DNA of 64,000 nt from Roseateles_B sp041905785 (GTDB lineage: Bacteria > Pseudomonadota > Gammaproteobacteria > Burkholderiales > Burkholderiaceae_C), in assembly GCA_041905785.1 (NCBI GenBank), contig JAYRKJ010000021.1, forward strand, positions 46,886-110,885. The letters are read 5' to 3'. The translations under genes and the position numbers were made by a program. Positions 43,711-52,521 of this stretch are shown here, piece by piece. Under the pieces are notes generated by a model that saw only the letters and a list, made by a program, of their open reading frames with translations, was not told where the DNA came from and ran no database searches. How positions within the stretch are numbered: position 1 is the first letter of the stretch; each line of letters starts with the position of its first letter.

Positions 43711-44327
43711 AGCGCCTTGTACTCTTGGGTGCAGGCGGCCATGCCCGTGCAGTCATCGACGTCGCGCAGGCCGCTGGACTGCTGGTTGCAGGTGTGCTCG
43801 ACCACCCGGGCGCCATGGATTGCTCCGTGCCGCTGCTGGGCGATGATGGCCAGCTTGATCAGGCCGGGGCATCAGAGCATGTTTACCTGGTCGCAGTTGG
43901 GCAGGTCTCCATCTCTGGTCTGCGCGCGGGACTGTTCAGGAAGCTGGTAGACCGCGCCCTGGAGACGCCCCAACTGGTCGCCCCGTCAGCCTATGTGTCG
44001 GTATCCAGCCGGCTCGGCGCGGGCACGGTCGTTATGCACCGGGCTATCGTGAATGCCGGAGCAAGCGTTGGGGACAATTGCATCATTAATACGGGCGCCG
44101 TCGTCGAACATGACGCAAAGGTCGGCAACCACTGCCATGTATCGACAGGTGCCATTCTCAATGGCGACGCACGCCTCGGTGATGGCTCGATGCTTGGAAG
44201 TGGGGCCGTGGTACTGCAGGGAGTGCAGATCGGGGCGGGCGTCCTGATTGGGGCCGGCAGCGTCGTCACGCACAACATCAACACGCCGGGCACCTACATA
44301 GGTGTTCCAGCAAGGAAGATTCAATGA
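43707..44327 (+). CDS. legH: LegH/PglD-type sugar N-acetyltransferase
   Basis: 206 residues from a GTG that overlaps the legC stop. N-terminal Rossmann-like PglD_N domain (KRLVLLGAGGHARAVIDVAQAAG), then a left-handed beta-helix of hexapeptide repeats ending in PARKIQ. The catalytic histidine is probably in VVEHDAKVGNHCHVSTGA. In the legionaminic pathway this enzyme acetylates the 4-amino group made by LegC. NeuD-type O-acetyltransferases share the fold, so a role on the finished sugar cannot be excluded, but its place between legC and legI favours LegH. Confidence 0.82.
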   Translation: MKRLVLLGAGGHARAVIDVAQAAGLLVAGVLDHPGAMDCSVPLLGDDGQLDQAGASEHVYLVAVGQVSISGLRAGLFRKLVDRALETPQLVAPSAYVSVSSRLGAGTVVMHRAIVNAGASVGDNCIINTGAVVEHDAKVGNHCHVSTGAILNGDARLGDGSMLGSGAVVLQGVQIGAGVLIGAGSVVTHNINTPGTYIGVPARKIQ

Positions 44328-45340
44328 ATCCGTGGTCACAGCGCACCTTCATCATCGCAGAAGCAGGGGTAAACCATAACGGCAGCCTTGATCTAGCACT
44401 GCAATTGGTGGATGCAGCTGCCGCCGCCGGCTGTGACGCCGTCAAGTTCCAGACCTTCAAGAGTTCGGCCTTGGCCGCACCCTCTGCACCGATGGCGGCG
44501 TATCAGACCGCCAACACCGGACGCGAGGAGTCGCAGGCAGACATGCTCGCGCGCCTCGAGCTGTCGCACGAGGCGCACCATATATTGCGTGAACGCGCGA
44601 CCGAGCGAGGCATTACATTCTTCTCAACAGCCTTCGACAGCGCAAGTCTGGAGTTCCTGGCTGCCATCGACATCCCTGTGTGGAAGATCCCGTCGGGGGA
44701 GGTCACGAACCTTCCGTATCTGAGGCGAATCGCCCGACTAGGCAAGCCGACTATCCTGTCCACCGGCATGGCTACCCTCGGCGAGGTGCATGACGCCGTG
44801 GAAGCTCTGCTGGAAGCGGGCTTAGAACGACACCGCCTGAGCATCCTGCATTGCACAACCGACTACCCCACCCGGGTTGAGCATGTGAACCTGAAGGCCA
44901 TGGTCACGCTAGGTCAGGCCTTTGGAACGGCAGTGGGCTATTCCGATCACACCTTGGGCACTGAGATTGCCGTCGCAGCCGTTGCACTGGGGGCACGCGT
45001 CATCGAGAAGCACTTCACGCTGGATCGAACTATGCCGGGCCCCGATCATGCAGCGTCGCTACTACCGCAGGAGCTATGCACGATGGTGACGCAACTGCGC
45101 CATGTCGAGCAAGCATTGGGCGATGGACTCAAGCGGCCGACACCGCCTGAGATGGCCAACAGAGCGGTGGCGCGTAAGAGCATCGTCGCCACGCGCGCCA
45201 TCCGTTGTGGCGAGGTGCTGCGAGCAGAGGATCTGGGGGTCAAGCGCCCGGGGACCGGCATCAGCCCGATGGCCTGGGACCGCGTCGTCGGACGCGTGGC
45301 CTCCCGCGATTTCATGCCGGATGAGGCCATCGAATGGTAA
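44324..45340 (+). CDS. legI: Nonulosonic acid synthase (legionaminic acid synthase, NeuB family)
   Basis: 338 residues. Condenses the 6-carbon sugar with phosphoenolpyruvate to a 9-carbon acid. The NeuB TIM barrel begins IIAEAGVNHNGSLDLALQLVDAAAAAGCDAVKFQTF (in part), and HCTTDYPTRVEHVNLKAM and GYSDHTLGTEIAVAAVALGARVIEKHFTLDR carry the catalytic and metal residues. The C-terminal SAF (antifreeze-like) domain begins near residue 280 (KSIVATRAIRCGEVLRAEDLGVKRPG). It overlaps legG by 7 bases. Confidence 0.92.
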   Translation: MNPWSQRTFIIAEAGVNHNGSLDLALQLVDAAAAAGCDAVKFQTFKSSALAAPSAPMAAYQTANTGREESQADMLARLELSHEAHHILRERATERGITFFSTAFDSASLEFLAAIDIPVWKIPSGEVTNLPYLRRIARLGKPTILSTGMATLGEVHDAVEALLEAGLERHRLSILHCTTDYPTRVEHVNLKAMVTLGQAFGTAVGYSDHTLGTEIAVAAVALGARVIEKHFTLDRTMPGPDHAASLLPQELCTMVTQLRHVEQALGDGLKRPTPPEMANRAVARKSIVATRAIRCGEVLRAEDLGVKRPGTGISPMAWDRVVGRVASRDFMPDEAIEW

Positions 45341-46542
45341 CGACGCCCGTGGGTCCTGCCGTCTGCTTCTTCACTGCAACTCGGGCTGAGTATGGGCTGC
45401 TGCGCCCGCTCATGCGTTGGGGCGACGCCAACCAGGCCTGGCGGCGCCAGATTCTCTGCTCCGGAGCGCATCTCTCGCCCGAATTCGGACTGACCTGGCA
45501 GCAAATTGAGACAGATGGCTTCCACATCGACGAGAAGGTCGAAATCCTGCTCTCGTCGGATTCTGCCGTTGGGGTCGGCAAGTCGATGGGGTTGGCCGTC
45601 GCTGGCTATTCGGAAGCGCTGGCTCGCATGCGGCCGGACCTCCTGGTGCTGCTGGGGGACAGATACGAGCTGCTGGCCGCAGCTTCTGCCGCTGCAGTAC
45701 TCGGGATTCCGATCGCGCATCTGCATGGCGGCGAGATCACTGAGGGCGCCATCGATGACCTGTTCAGGCACGCCGTGACCAAGCTGTCACACCTGCATTT
45801 CGTCTCGACGGAGCCATACCGGCAGCGGGTCATCCAGATGGGCGAGGCCCCCGACCGCGTGCACTGCGTCGGCGCGATCGGACTTGATGACATCACCGGA
45901 CTTCAGCTGCAGGACCGCGCCACGATGGTGCAGGCCTGCGGCCTGGCCGCCGGCAAGCGCTATCTTCTGGTCACCTTTCATCCTGAAACTGCGACGGGGG
46001 GTGATCATCGCTGCCAGATCGACCTGCTAATGTCCACACTGCTGGCCTGTGCGCCCGGACACCAGCTCCTAGTGACGGGGGCGAATGCCGACGCCGGCGG
46101 TCGCATCATCAACGAGTGCCTTGCGGCGTGGCGAGACCGCCATCCCGAGCGCATTTCGTTTCACATGAGCCTCGGACAGCTGCGCTACCTCTCTGCCATG
46201 AAGCACTGCGATGCGGTGGTGGGTAACTCGTCCAGCGGCATCATCGAGGCTCCTGCCTTTCGCGTCCCGACCGTCGACATCGGCGACCGCCAGAAGGGCC
46301 GCATCCGCGCCACCAGCGTGGTGCCGACTCCGTTGACCCAGGAGGGCATCACCAGCGCCATGCGCGAGGTTCTTGCCAGTCCATTTCGCGAACACCTGAA
46401 ATCCACCCGTAACCCTTATGGTCAAGGCGGTACTGCCGCTCGCATAGGCAAGCTGATTTGCAAGCATTTGCAGGAAAACAAGCCCACGCAGAAGCATTTC
46501 CATGACATTGCCATTGGCCATCAGGACAACGACCCAGCATGA
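45334..46542 (+). CDS. legG: Hydrolysing nucleotide-sugar 2-epimerase (NeuC/LegG)
   Basis: 402 residues. NeuC/LegG removes the nucleotide and inverts C2, giving the substrate of LegI. Family signature TATRAEYGLLRPLMRW-type at the N-terminus, LLGDRYELLAAASAAAVLGIPIAHLHGGEITEGAIDD (in part), and VGNSSSGIIEAPAFRVPTVDIGDRQKGR are all intact. The gene runs between legI and the CBS/nucleotidyltransferase gene, with overlaps on both sides (7 and 4 bases). Confidence 0.92.
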   Translation: MVTTPVGPAVCFFTATRAEYGLLRPLMRWGDANQAWRRQILCSGAHLSPEFGLTWQQIETDGFHIDEKVEILLSSDSAVGVGKSMGLAVAGYSEALARMRPDLLVLLGDRYELLAAASAAAVLGIPIAHLHGGEITEGAIDDLFRHAVTKLSHLHFVSTEPYRQRVIQMGEAPDRVHCVGAIGLDDITGLQLQDRATMVQACGLAAGKRYLLVTFHPETATGGDHRCQIDLLMSTLLACAPGHQLLVTGANADAGGRIINECLAAWRDRHPERISFHMSLGQLRYLSAMKHCDAVVGNSSSGIIEAPAFRVPTVDIGDRQKGRIRATSVVPTPLTQEGITSAMREVLASPFREHLKSTRNPYGQGGTAARIGKLICKHLQENKPTQKHFHDIAIGHQDNDPA

Positions 46543-47615
46543 ACCTCAACTACATCACCCGACCCACGATTGCGCTCAAGGATGCGCTCAAACGGCTTGA
46601 TCAAGCCGCGTCCGGCATTCTTTTCGTGACAGACGACCAAGGGCATCTCCTGGGCGCCCTTTCGGATGGGGACGCACGCCGAGCCATACTGGCGGGCGTA
46701 GCGCTGGACAGTCCGATCGCCGGAACCTTCAACACGGCACCGTACACTCTGCAGGTTGAGAATTTCGACCGGCGGGCCGCTCGGCAGCTCTTTCTTGAGC
46801 GACGTATCAAGGTCATCCCCCTCGTCGACCATGACGGCTGTTTGAAGGACGTGCTGACGTGGGAGTGCTTCTTTTCCCGCGAGGACGTGCCACCGCCGCC
46901 GCCGCCAGTCAACGCAGACCTACAGGTGCCTGTGGTCATCATGGCGGGCGGCAAGGGTACGCGCCTGGCGCCATTCACGAACGTGCTGCCGAAGCCGCTT
47001 ATCCCCATTGGCGAGAAGACCATTCTGGAAATGATCGTCGATGAATTCCATCGGTTCGGTGCCCAGGAATTCCACCTGACAGTCAACTATCGCGGGGAAA
47101 TGATCCGCGCCTACATGGACGGACTGGAGAAGGATTATTGCGTCCATTACGCGTGGGAGCGCGACTTCTGTGGCACTGCAGGCAGTCTGACCCTTGTTCG
47201 CGACCACATCCATTCTGACTTCATCGTTTCCAACTGCGACATTCTCGTCAAGGCAAACTACAGCGACGTGCTGAAATTCCACCGCGACAACGGTGCAATG
47301 CTGACGGTTGTGTCAGCCATTCAGCATCACGCCATTCCCTATGGCGTCATCGACTTCAAACCAGGCGGCGTTGTTGAGGGCATCCGGGAGAAGCCGGAAT
47401 ACACCGTCAATATTAATACGGGGGTCTATGTTCTTTCGCAGGACTGCCTGTGCCTCGTCCCGGAGAACGAGTTCTTCCACATGACACATCTCATCGAGAA
47501 GATTCTGTCGATGGGCGGCAAGGTGATGACCTACCCAGTTAACGAGAATGACTACATCGACATCGGCCAGTGGAGCGAGTACCACAGCGCTATCGAACGA
47601 CTGAAAGGAAATTGA
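46539..47615 (+). CDS. ptmE: CBS-domain sugar-1-phosphate nucleotidyltransferase (PtmE-like)
   Basis: 358 residues. Two CBS repeats (about 1-120; FVTDDQGHLLGALSDGDARRAIL and RIKVIPLVDHDG) are followed by a nucleotidyltransferase domain with GGKGTRLAPFTNVLPKPLIPIG. In Campylobacter PtmE is the guanylyltransferase that makes GDP-glucosamine, feeding the legionaminic route that runs on GDP- rather than UDP-sugars. Its presence here argues for the same GDP branch. A proline run (PPPPPP) links the two parts. No glmS-like PtmF gene is adjacent. Confidence 0.82.
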   Translation: MNLNYITRPTIALKDALKRLDQAASGILFVTDDQGHLLGALSDGDARRAILAGVALDSPIAGTFNTAPYTLQVENFDRRAARQLFLERRIKVIPLVDHDGCLKDVLTWECFFSREDVPPPPPPVNADLQVPVVIMAGGKGTRLAPFTNVLPKPLIPIGEKTILEMIVDEFHRFGAQEFHLTVNYRGEMIRAYMDGLEKDYCVHYAWERDFCGTAGSLTLVRDHIHSDFIVSNCDILVKANYSDVLKFHRDNGAMLTVVSAIQHHAIPYGVIDFKPGGVVEGIREKPEYTVNINTGVYVLSQDCLCLVPENEFFHMTHLIEKILSMGGKVMTYPVNENDYIDIGQWSEYHSAIERLKGN

Positions 47616-47617
47616 GA

Positions 47618-48628
47618 ATGAAGGTGATCGTGATCGGCCTGGGTTCGATGGGCAAGCGCCGCATCCGCTGCTTGAAGGCGCTGGGCGTGCAGGACATTGT
47701 GGGCGTGGACATTCGTGCGGACCGACGTGCCGAGACGGCTGAAAAGTATGGTGTCACCACCGCGAGCTCGACGCAAGAGGCCTTCGCGTCGCATCAGTTT
47801 GATGCAGCCGTGATTTCGCTACCACCACTCGCGCACGTAAGTGCCATGTGGCAGTGCATCGAGCATCGCGTGCCCTTCTTCGTCGAAGCCAGCGTCGTGG
47901 ACAACGGCCTGGCCGAGGTGATCGATGAGACCCGGCGCATCGGGCTGCTGGCAGCGCCGTCAACGACGCTGCGCTTCCATCCGGCGATCGCTGAGATCTC
48001 CCGCATCGTGCGCAGCGGGCAGTTGGGGAAGATCTCCAACATCATGCTGCATTCCGGTCAGTACCTGCCCGACTGGCACAGCTATGAAGACGTCGCGGAT
48101 TACTACGTGTCGACGCCCGCCACCGGCGGCGCTCGAGAGATCGTCCCCTTTGAGATGACTTGGTTCACCGAGTTGTTCGGGCTGCCGCGCCGCGTAGCGG
48201 CGAACTACCGCAAGACCATTGAAATCTCCGGCGCCGAGTACATCGACGACACCTACAACTGCCTGCTGGATTACGGCACCTTTCTGGCCACTGTCACGGT
48301 GGACGTCGTGTCGCGCCACGCCACGCGCCGCCTGCTCATCAACGCCTCAAAGCAGCAGCTCGCCTGGAGCTGGGACGACAGTTTCATCCGGGTCTTCGAC
48401 GGTGCCTCCAGACAATGGCAGGAGCACAGCTACCACATGGAAGCGTCGGAGCCGGGATACAACAAGAACATCGGCGAGAACATGTACATCGACGAGATCA
48501 ACGCCTATTTGCGGGCACTCAAGGGTGAGGCCGCGTTCCCCAACACGCTGGAAGCTGACCACGAGGTATTGCGCCTGCTCTACAGCTTCGAGAGAGCCGA
48601 CAACACGGCCAGCTTCGTCGAGGTTTGA
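47618..48628 (+). CDS. Gfo/Idh/MocA-family oxidoreductase (first of three)
   Basis: 336 residues. NAD(P)-dependent sugar dehydrogenase fold: the Rossmann motif VIGLGSMGKRR at the start, the EASVVDNG loop in place of the canonical EKP, and the second domain with DDTYNCLLDYG. The weakened EKP motif suggests altered activity. Such genes frequently accompany nonulosonic or N-acetylated sugar loci, but the substrate is unknown. It starts 2 bases after the ptmE-like stop and stops 3 bases before the fusion gene. Confidence 0.8.
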   Translation: MKVIVIGLGSMGKRRIRCLKALGVQDIVGVDIRADRRAETAEKYGVTTASSTQEAFASHQFDAAVISLPPLAHVSAMWQCIEHRVPFFVEASVVDNGLAEVIDETRRIGLLAAPSTTLRFHPAIAEISRIVRSGQLGKISNIMLHSGQYLPDWHSYEDVADYYVSTPATGGAREIVPFEMTWFTELFGLPRRVAANYRKTIEISGAEYIDDTYNCLLDYGTFLATVTVDVVSRHATRRLLINASKQQLAWSWDDSFIRVFDGASRQWQEHSYHMEASEPGYNKNIGENMYIDEINAYLRALKGEAAFPNTLEADHEVLRLLYSFERADNTASFVEV

Positions 48629-48631
48629 GCC

Positions 48632-50722
48632 ATGACCATCGGCATACTCGTGACGGCCCGCATGGGGTCCACGCGGCTGCGCGACAAGCACCTGCGGCGG
48701 ATTGGCGGAGTGCCCGCGCTCAGCCATCTGCTTGCTCGTATCACGGCTGAGTTCGCGCCAGAGATCGAGTCCGGCACAGCCCGCGTCCTGATCGCGACCG
48801 GCCAGGCTGCGCGGAACAGCGCGTTGACCCAGCTCGTCGACGGCACCACGCTGGGCGTCTTCAATGGTGACGATGACAACGTGCCGCTGCGGCATCTGCA
48901 GGCAGCCAGAGCGCTGGGGCTCGATGGCATCGTGTCTGTAGACGGCGACGACCTGTTGTGCGCACCCGAGGCAATGCGCGCCGTGTTCCACGCGCTGCGT
49001 GCCGGCGCCGGGTTGGCAAAGACATCTGGATTGCCCCTTGGCATGAATAGCTGGGGCTACTCGAGCCGCGTTCTGGAGCAGGCCTTGGAAGGGGCCACTC
49101 AAGCCCTGCTAGAAACCGGCTGGGGGCGTATCTTCACGACGTTCCCATGCGTCGAGCTGCCGCTGCCGTGTCCTGGAGCAGACCTGATCCGCGCGACGCT
49201 GGACTACGAGGATGATCTGACCTTCTTCAGCCGATGCTTCACGGAAATCGACGGCTGGGCGCGGCTTCCGACGGCGGCGCTGGTCGGCGACATCGTCACC
49301 CGAGGTTTCGACAAGATCAACGCCCATTTGAACGAAGAGTACTGGGCAAATTTTTCGACCGGCATCGCCCTGGAGGCGCAACGCCGAGCACAAGAGCAAG
49401 CCATGAACTACAGCGACAGACTCAATGCCGTCATCCCCGGTGGTGCCCACACGTATTCACGGGGCGACGACCAGTACCCAGCCAATGCTCCACAGATCCT
49501 CAAGCGGGGACAGGGGGCCTACGTCTGGACGCCGGACGACCAGAAGCTGCTCGACTACGGCATGGCCCTGCGCGCCGTGTCCATCGGCTATGCAGAGCCT
49601 GAGATCAACGCCGCCGCGACCGAGGGCATGGAGCTCGGCAACAGCCTGACCCGTGCGTCGCTCATCGAACTCGAAGCGGCGGAAAAACTGGTCGACATGA
49701 TCGATTCGGTCGACATGGTGAAGTTCACCAAGAACGGATCCACCGCCACGTCGGCTGCCGTCAAGCTGGCGCGGGCCTACACCGGCAGGGACCTCGTCGC
49801 GCGTTGCACGCAGCACCCCTTCTTCTCGTTCGACGACTGGTTCATCGGCTCGACGCCCATCACCAAAGGAATCCCAGCCAACATCATCGAACAAACGAAA
49901 CAGTTCGCCTACAACGACATCGCATCGCTCGAAGCGCTGATTGCGGCGCATCCCGACCGTCTCGCTTGCGTCATCCTCGAACCCGCGGCGACTGAGACAC
50001 CAGCCGTGAGCCTTTACGAGGGAGAGGAACTCAACTATCTCCAGCAAGTCGAACGACTGTGCCGCAAGCATGGCATCGTCTTCATCCTGGACGAAACGAT
50101 CACCGGCTTCCGCTGGCACCTGAAGGGCGCACAGCACACCTATGGCGTGAACCCTGACATCTCCACCTTCGGCAAGGCGATGGCCAACGGCTTCTCGGTG
50201 GCGGCCATCGGCGGACGGCGCGAGATCATGGAGCTCGGCGCGATCAACCGGCCCGGGCTGGAGCGCCTGTTCCTGCTGTCGACGACACACGGTGCTGAGA
50301 TGTCCGGCCTGAACGCCTATCTGGCGACGATGCGCTTCCTGGAAAAGCATGGCGTGATCGCCCATCTGTGGGAATACGGCGGTCGTCTGGTCGAGCTGTT
50401 CAATGCTGTTGCGCAGGAGCACGGCATGGGCAAGTACATCCGTGCGGGGGGCCCGGCCGCCAATCCCTTCTACGCGACCCTTGATGCCCATGGGGCGCCC
50501 TCCTTCGAGCTGCGCACGCTGTTCTCCCAAGAAATGATCAAGCGCGGCGTGCTGATGCCATGGCTGGCCTTCTCATACCGGCACGGTGAGGCCGAGCTTC
50601 GCGCCACTGAGCAGGCACTCCAGGGAGCGATGAAGGTGTGCGCCGAGGCCATGCAAAGTGGGCTCGCGGCCCGCATCGAAGGCGACCGGATCATCAAACC
50701 GGTATTCCGCCGATTCAATTGA
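48632..50722 (+). CDS. Fusion: SpsF-like cytidylyltransferase and class III aminotransferase
   Basis: 696 residues in two parts. The first about 250 residues are an SpsF/KdsB/NeuA-type nucleotidyltransferase: the nucleotide-binding VTARMGSTRLRDKHL at residues 7-21, DGDDLLCAPEAM, and DYEDDL. The rest is a class III (glutamate-1-semialdehyde aminotransferase-like) PLP enzyme: NAVIPGGAHTYSRGDDQYPA start, STATSAAVKLARA, DETITGFR, and PLP lysine Lys515 in FGKAMANGFS. No other CMP-sugar synthetase is seen in the locus, so the first domain may activate the final sugar and the second may add an amine to a keto or aldehyde group. Neither reaction is proven; the combination is unusual. Confidence 0.8.
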   Translation: MTIGILVTARMGSTRLRDKHLRRIGGVPALSHLLARITAEFAPEIESGTARVLIATGQAARNSALTQLVDGTTLGVFNGDDDNVPLRHLQAARALGLDGIVSVDGDDLLCAPEAMRAVFHALRAGAGLAKTSGLPLGMNSWGYSSRVLEQALEGATQALLETGWGRIFTTFPCVELPLPCPGADLIRATLDYEDDLTFFSRCFTEIDGWARLPTAALVGDIVTRGFDKINAHLNEEYWANFSTGIALEAQRRAQEQAMNYSDRLNAVIPGGAHTYSRGDDQYPANAPQILKRGQGAYVWTPDDQKLLDYGMALRAVSIGYAEPEINAAATEGMELGNSLTRASLIELEAAEKLVDMIDSVDMVKFTKNGSTATSAAVKLARAYTGRDLVARCTQHPFFSFDDWFIGSTPITKGIPANIIEQTKQFAYNDIASLEALIAAHPDRLACVILEPAATETPAVSLYEGEELNYLQQVERLCRKHGIVFILDETITGFRWHLKGAQHTYGVNPDISTFGKAMANGFSVAAIGGRREIMELGAINRPGLERLFLLSTTHGAEMSGLNAYLATMRFLEKHGVIAHLWEYGGRLVELFNAVAQEHGMGKYIRAGGPAANPFYATLDAHGAPSFELRTLFSQEMIKRGVLMPWLAFSYRHGEAELRATEQALQGAMKVCAEAMQSGLAARIEGDRIIKPVFRRFN

Positions 50723-50744
50723 CCCGTTGCTGCACCCAATCATC

Positions 50745-51518
50745 ATGCTGTTATCTGACAAGATCGTGGTCTTGATCGGCGGGGCAGGTTTGCTCGGGCA
50801 AGCCTTCGCTGCCGAGGTCGCGCGGCAAGGCGCGTATTGCGTCCTAGCGGACATCAGCCTCGAGCGGGCAAAGTCCGCCGCCGCCGCGCTGAACGCACAC
50901 GACCCCGGCCAGCGCGTGAGCGCAGAGGTCGTCGACATGACTCGCCGCGAATCGCTCACTGCCTTGATCGACCGCACCGTTGAGCGGCACGGACGAATCG
51001 ACGCCGTGATCAACAACGCGTACCCGCGCAACAAGCACTATGGGCGCAAGCTCGAAGACGTCGAGTACGTCGACTTCTGCGAGAACGTCAGCCTCCATCT
51101 CGGTGGCTACTTCCTCAGCACCCAGCAGTTCGCGGCGTTCTTCAAGCAGCAAGGTTTCGGCCATGTCATCAATGTGTCGTCGATCTACGGTGTGATTGCG
51201 CCCCGCTTTGATATCTACGACAACACGCCCATGACGATGCCGGTCGAATATGCTGCCATCAAGTCCGCCCTGCAGCACTTGAGCGTGTACTTCATGCGCT
51301 ACTACAAGGGCCATGACCTGCGTTTCAACTGCCTCGTGCCGGGCGGCATCTACGACCGGCAACCCGAAGCGTTCCTGAAGGCCTACCGGACCTATGCCCA
51401 GACAAAGGGGATGCTGGACCCGGCAGACCTGTGCGGCCCGCTGGTCTTCCTGCTGTCGGATCTCTCCAAGTACGTAAATGGCCAGAACCTGATCGTCGAC
51501 GACGGATGGACGGCCTGA
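50745..51518 (+). CDS. Short-chain dehydrogenase/reductase (PtmA-like)
   Basis: 257 residues. Classical SDR with VLIGGAGLLGQAFA cofactor loop, VINNAYP (NNAG-equivalent), Ser in NVSSIYG, and the YxxxK pair in EYAAIKSAL. C. jejuni PtmA, a gene of its legionaminic/pseudaminic loci, is an SDR of this type. The start ATG at 50745 is 22 bases after the fusion gene's stop; a TTG at 50727 is also possible. C-terminal sequence DPADLCGPLVFLLSDLSKYVNGQNLIVDDGWTA (in part) is standard for the family. Confidence 0.85.
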   Translation: MLLSDKIVVLIGGAGLLGQAFAAEVARQGAYCVLADISLERAKSAAAALNAHDPGQRVSAEVVDMTRRESLTALIDRTVERHGRIDAVINNAYPRNKHYGRKLEDVEYVDFCENVSLHLGGYFLSTQQFAAFFKQQGFGHVINVSSIYGVIAPRFDIYDNTPMTMPVEYAAIKSALQHLSVYFMRYYKGHDLRFNCLVPGGIYDRQPEAFLKAYRTYAQTKGMLDPADLCGPLVFLLSDLSKYVNGQNLIVDDGWTA

Positions 51519-51531
51519 GCCGAGGAATTTC

Positions 51532-52506
51532 ATGAAGCAAGTGCTCATCATCGGCGCAGGCCAGCTCGGCAGCCGCCATCTCCAGGGGCTGGCACGCTGT
51601 GCGCTGCCACTGCACATCCACCTCCTTGACCCCTCGTCGGAGTCGCTGGCGCGGGCACAGACACGCTTCGAGGAAATCGACGGCTGGCAGCGGCACCGTC
51701 TATCGACCGCGGCGGATGTGGATCATCTCCCCGCGGCCATTGACCTGGCTATTTCTGCGACGACATCGGACCGTCGTCTGGCCTCGCTGCGCGCCGCGCT
51801 CGGAACGACACGCATCAGCGCGCTCGTCCTGGAGAAGGTGCTCTTTCGCTCGCTGGCTGAGTATGCCGAGGCGGAGGCCCTTCTGGCCCAGCGTGGTGTT
51901 CGGACCTGGGTGAACTGCGCTCGTCGCATGTTCCCTGGCTATCAGGCGCTCAAGACGTTCTTCGGTGGCGAAGCCCTGCTGCAAATGCACGTTACGGGTG
52001 GCGAGTGGGGCCTCGGATGCAACGGCATCCATTTTGTGGACCTCTTCGCTTATCTGGGCGGCAGCGACGTCTCCGTCGAATTCTCCAACCAATGGCTCGA
52101 GCCGATCGTGCATCCGGGCAAACGTGCGGGCTTTGCGGAGTACTCCGGTACGCTGGCAGGTCGCTCCTCATCCGGACTGCTCCTCATGCAATCGACCCAC
52201 GGTGGACATCATCGCCACTTGATCCTGGTCCGTTCGGCCAACCGGACGGCGTTCGTCGATGAAGTGGGCGGCTCCGTGCGCTTGCTGGATGAATCATCCG
52301 GGACTTGGACTGAGCAGCCGTTCCGAGCCCCCTACCAGAGCGAACTCACAGCGCAAATTGCCGACCATCTTCTGGCCGGACGGGACCTGGACCTGCCTTC
52401 CTTCGCTGAGTCTGCCCAATTGCATCGGGCTTTCATCTCCTCGCTGCTCGATCATCACAACCGGTATAGCGGCGAGGCAAAAACCGCCGTCTGCCCCATC
52501 ACCTGA
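51532..52506 (+). CDS. Gfo/Idh/MocA-like oxidoreductase (second of three, divergent)
   Basis: 324 residues. The N-terminus VLIIGAGQLGSRHLQGLARC is the Rossmann fold of this family, followed by LEKVLFRS (EKP-like). The second domain contains CARRMFPGYQALK and GCNGIHFVDLFAYLG, a His-bearing segment in the place of the catalytic histidine of the family. It is more diverged than the other two copies. Substrate unknown; it lies between the SDR and a third homologue. Confidence 0.75.
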   Translation: MKQVLIIGAGQLGSRHLQGLARCALPLHIHLLDPSSESLARAQTRFEEIDGWQRHRLSTAADVDHLPAAIDLAISATTSDRRLASLRAALGTTRISALVLEKVLFRSLAEYAEAEALLAQRGVRTWVNCARRMFPGYQALKTFFGGEALLQMHVTGGEWGLGCNGIHFVDLFAYLGGSDVSVEFSNQWLEPIVHPGKRAGFAEYSGTLAGRSSSGLLLMQSTHGGHHRHLILVRSANRTAFVDEVGGSVRLLDESSGTWTEQPFRAPYQSELTAQIADHLLAGRDLDLPSFAESAQLHRAFISSLLDHHNRYSGEAKTAVCPIT

Positions 52507-52521
52507 GATTCAAGGAAACCC

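Noticed and set aside
44324..46542. Sialic acid (Neu5Ac) pathway, since NeuB and NeuC homologues are present
   Set aside because: legB, legC and legH homologues precede them in order and a ptmE-like gene follows, which fits legionaminic-type synthesis; NeuA is absent.
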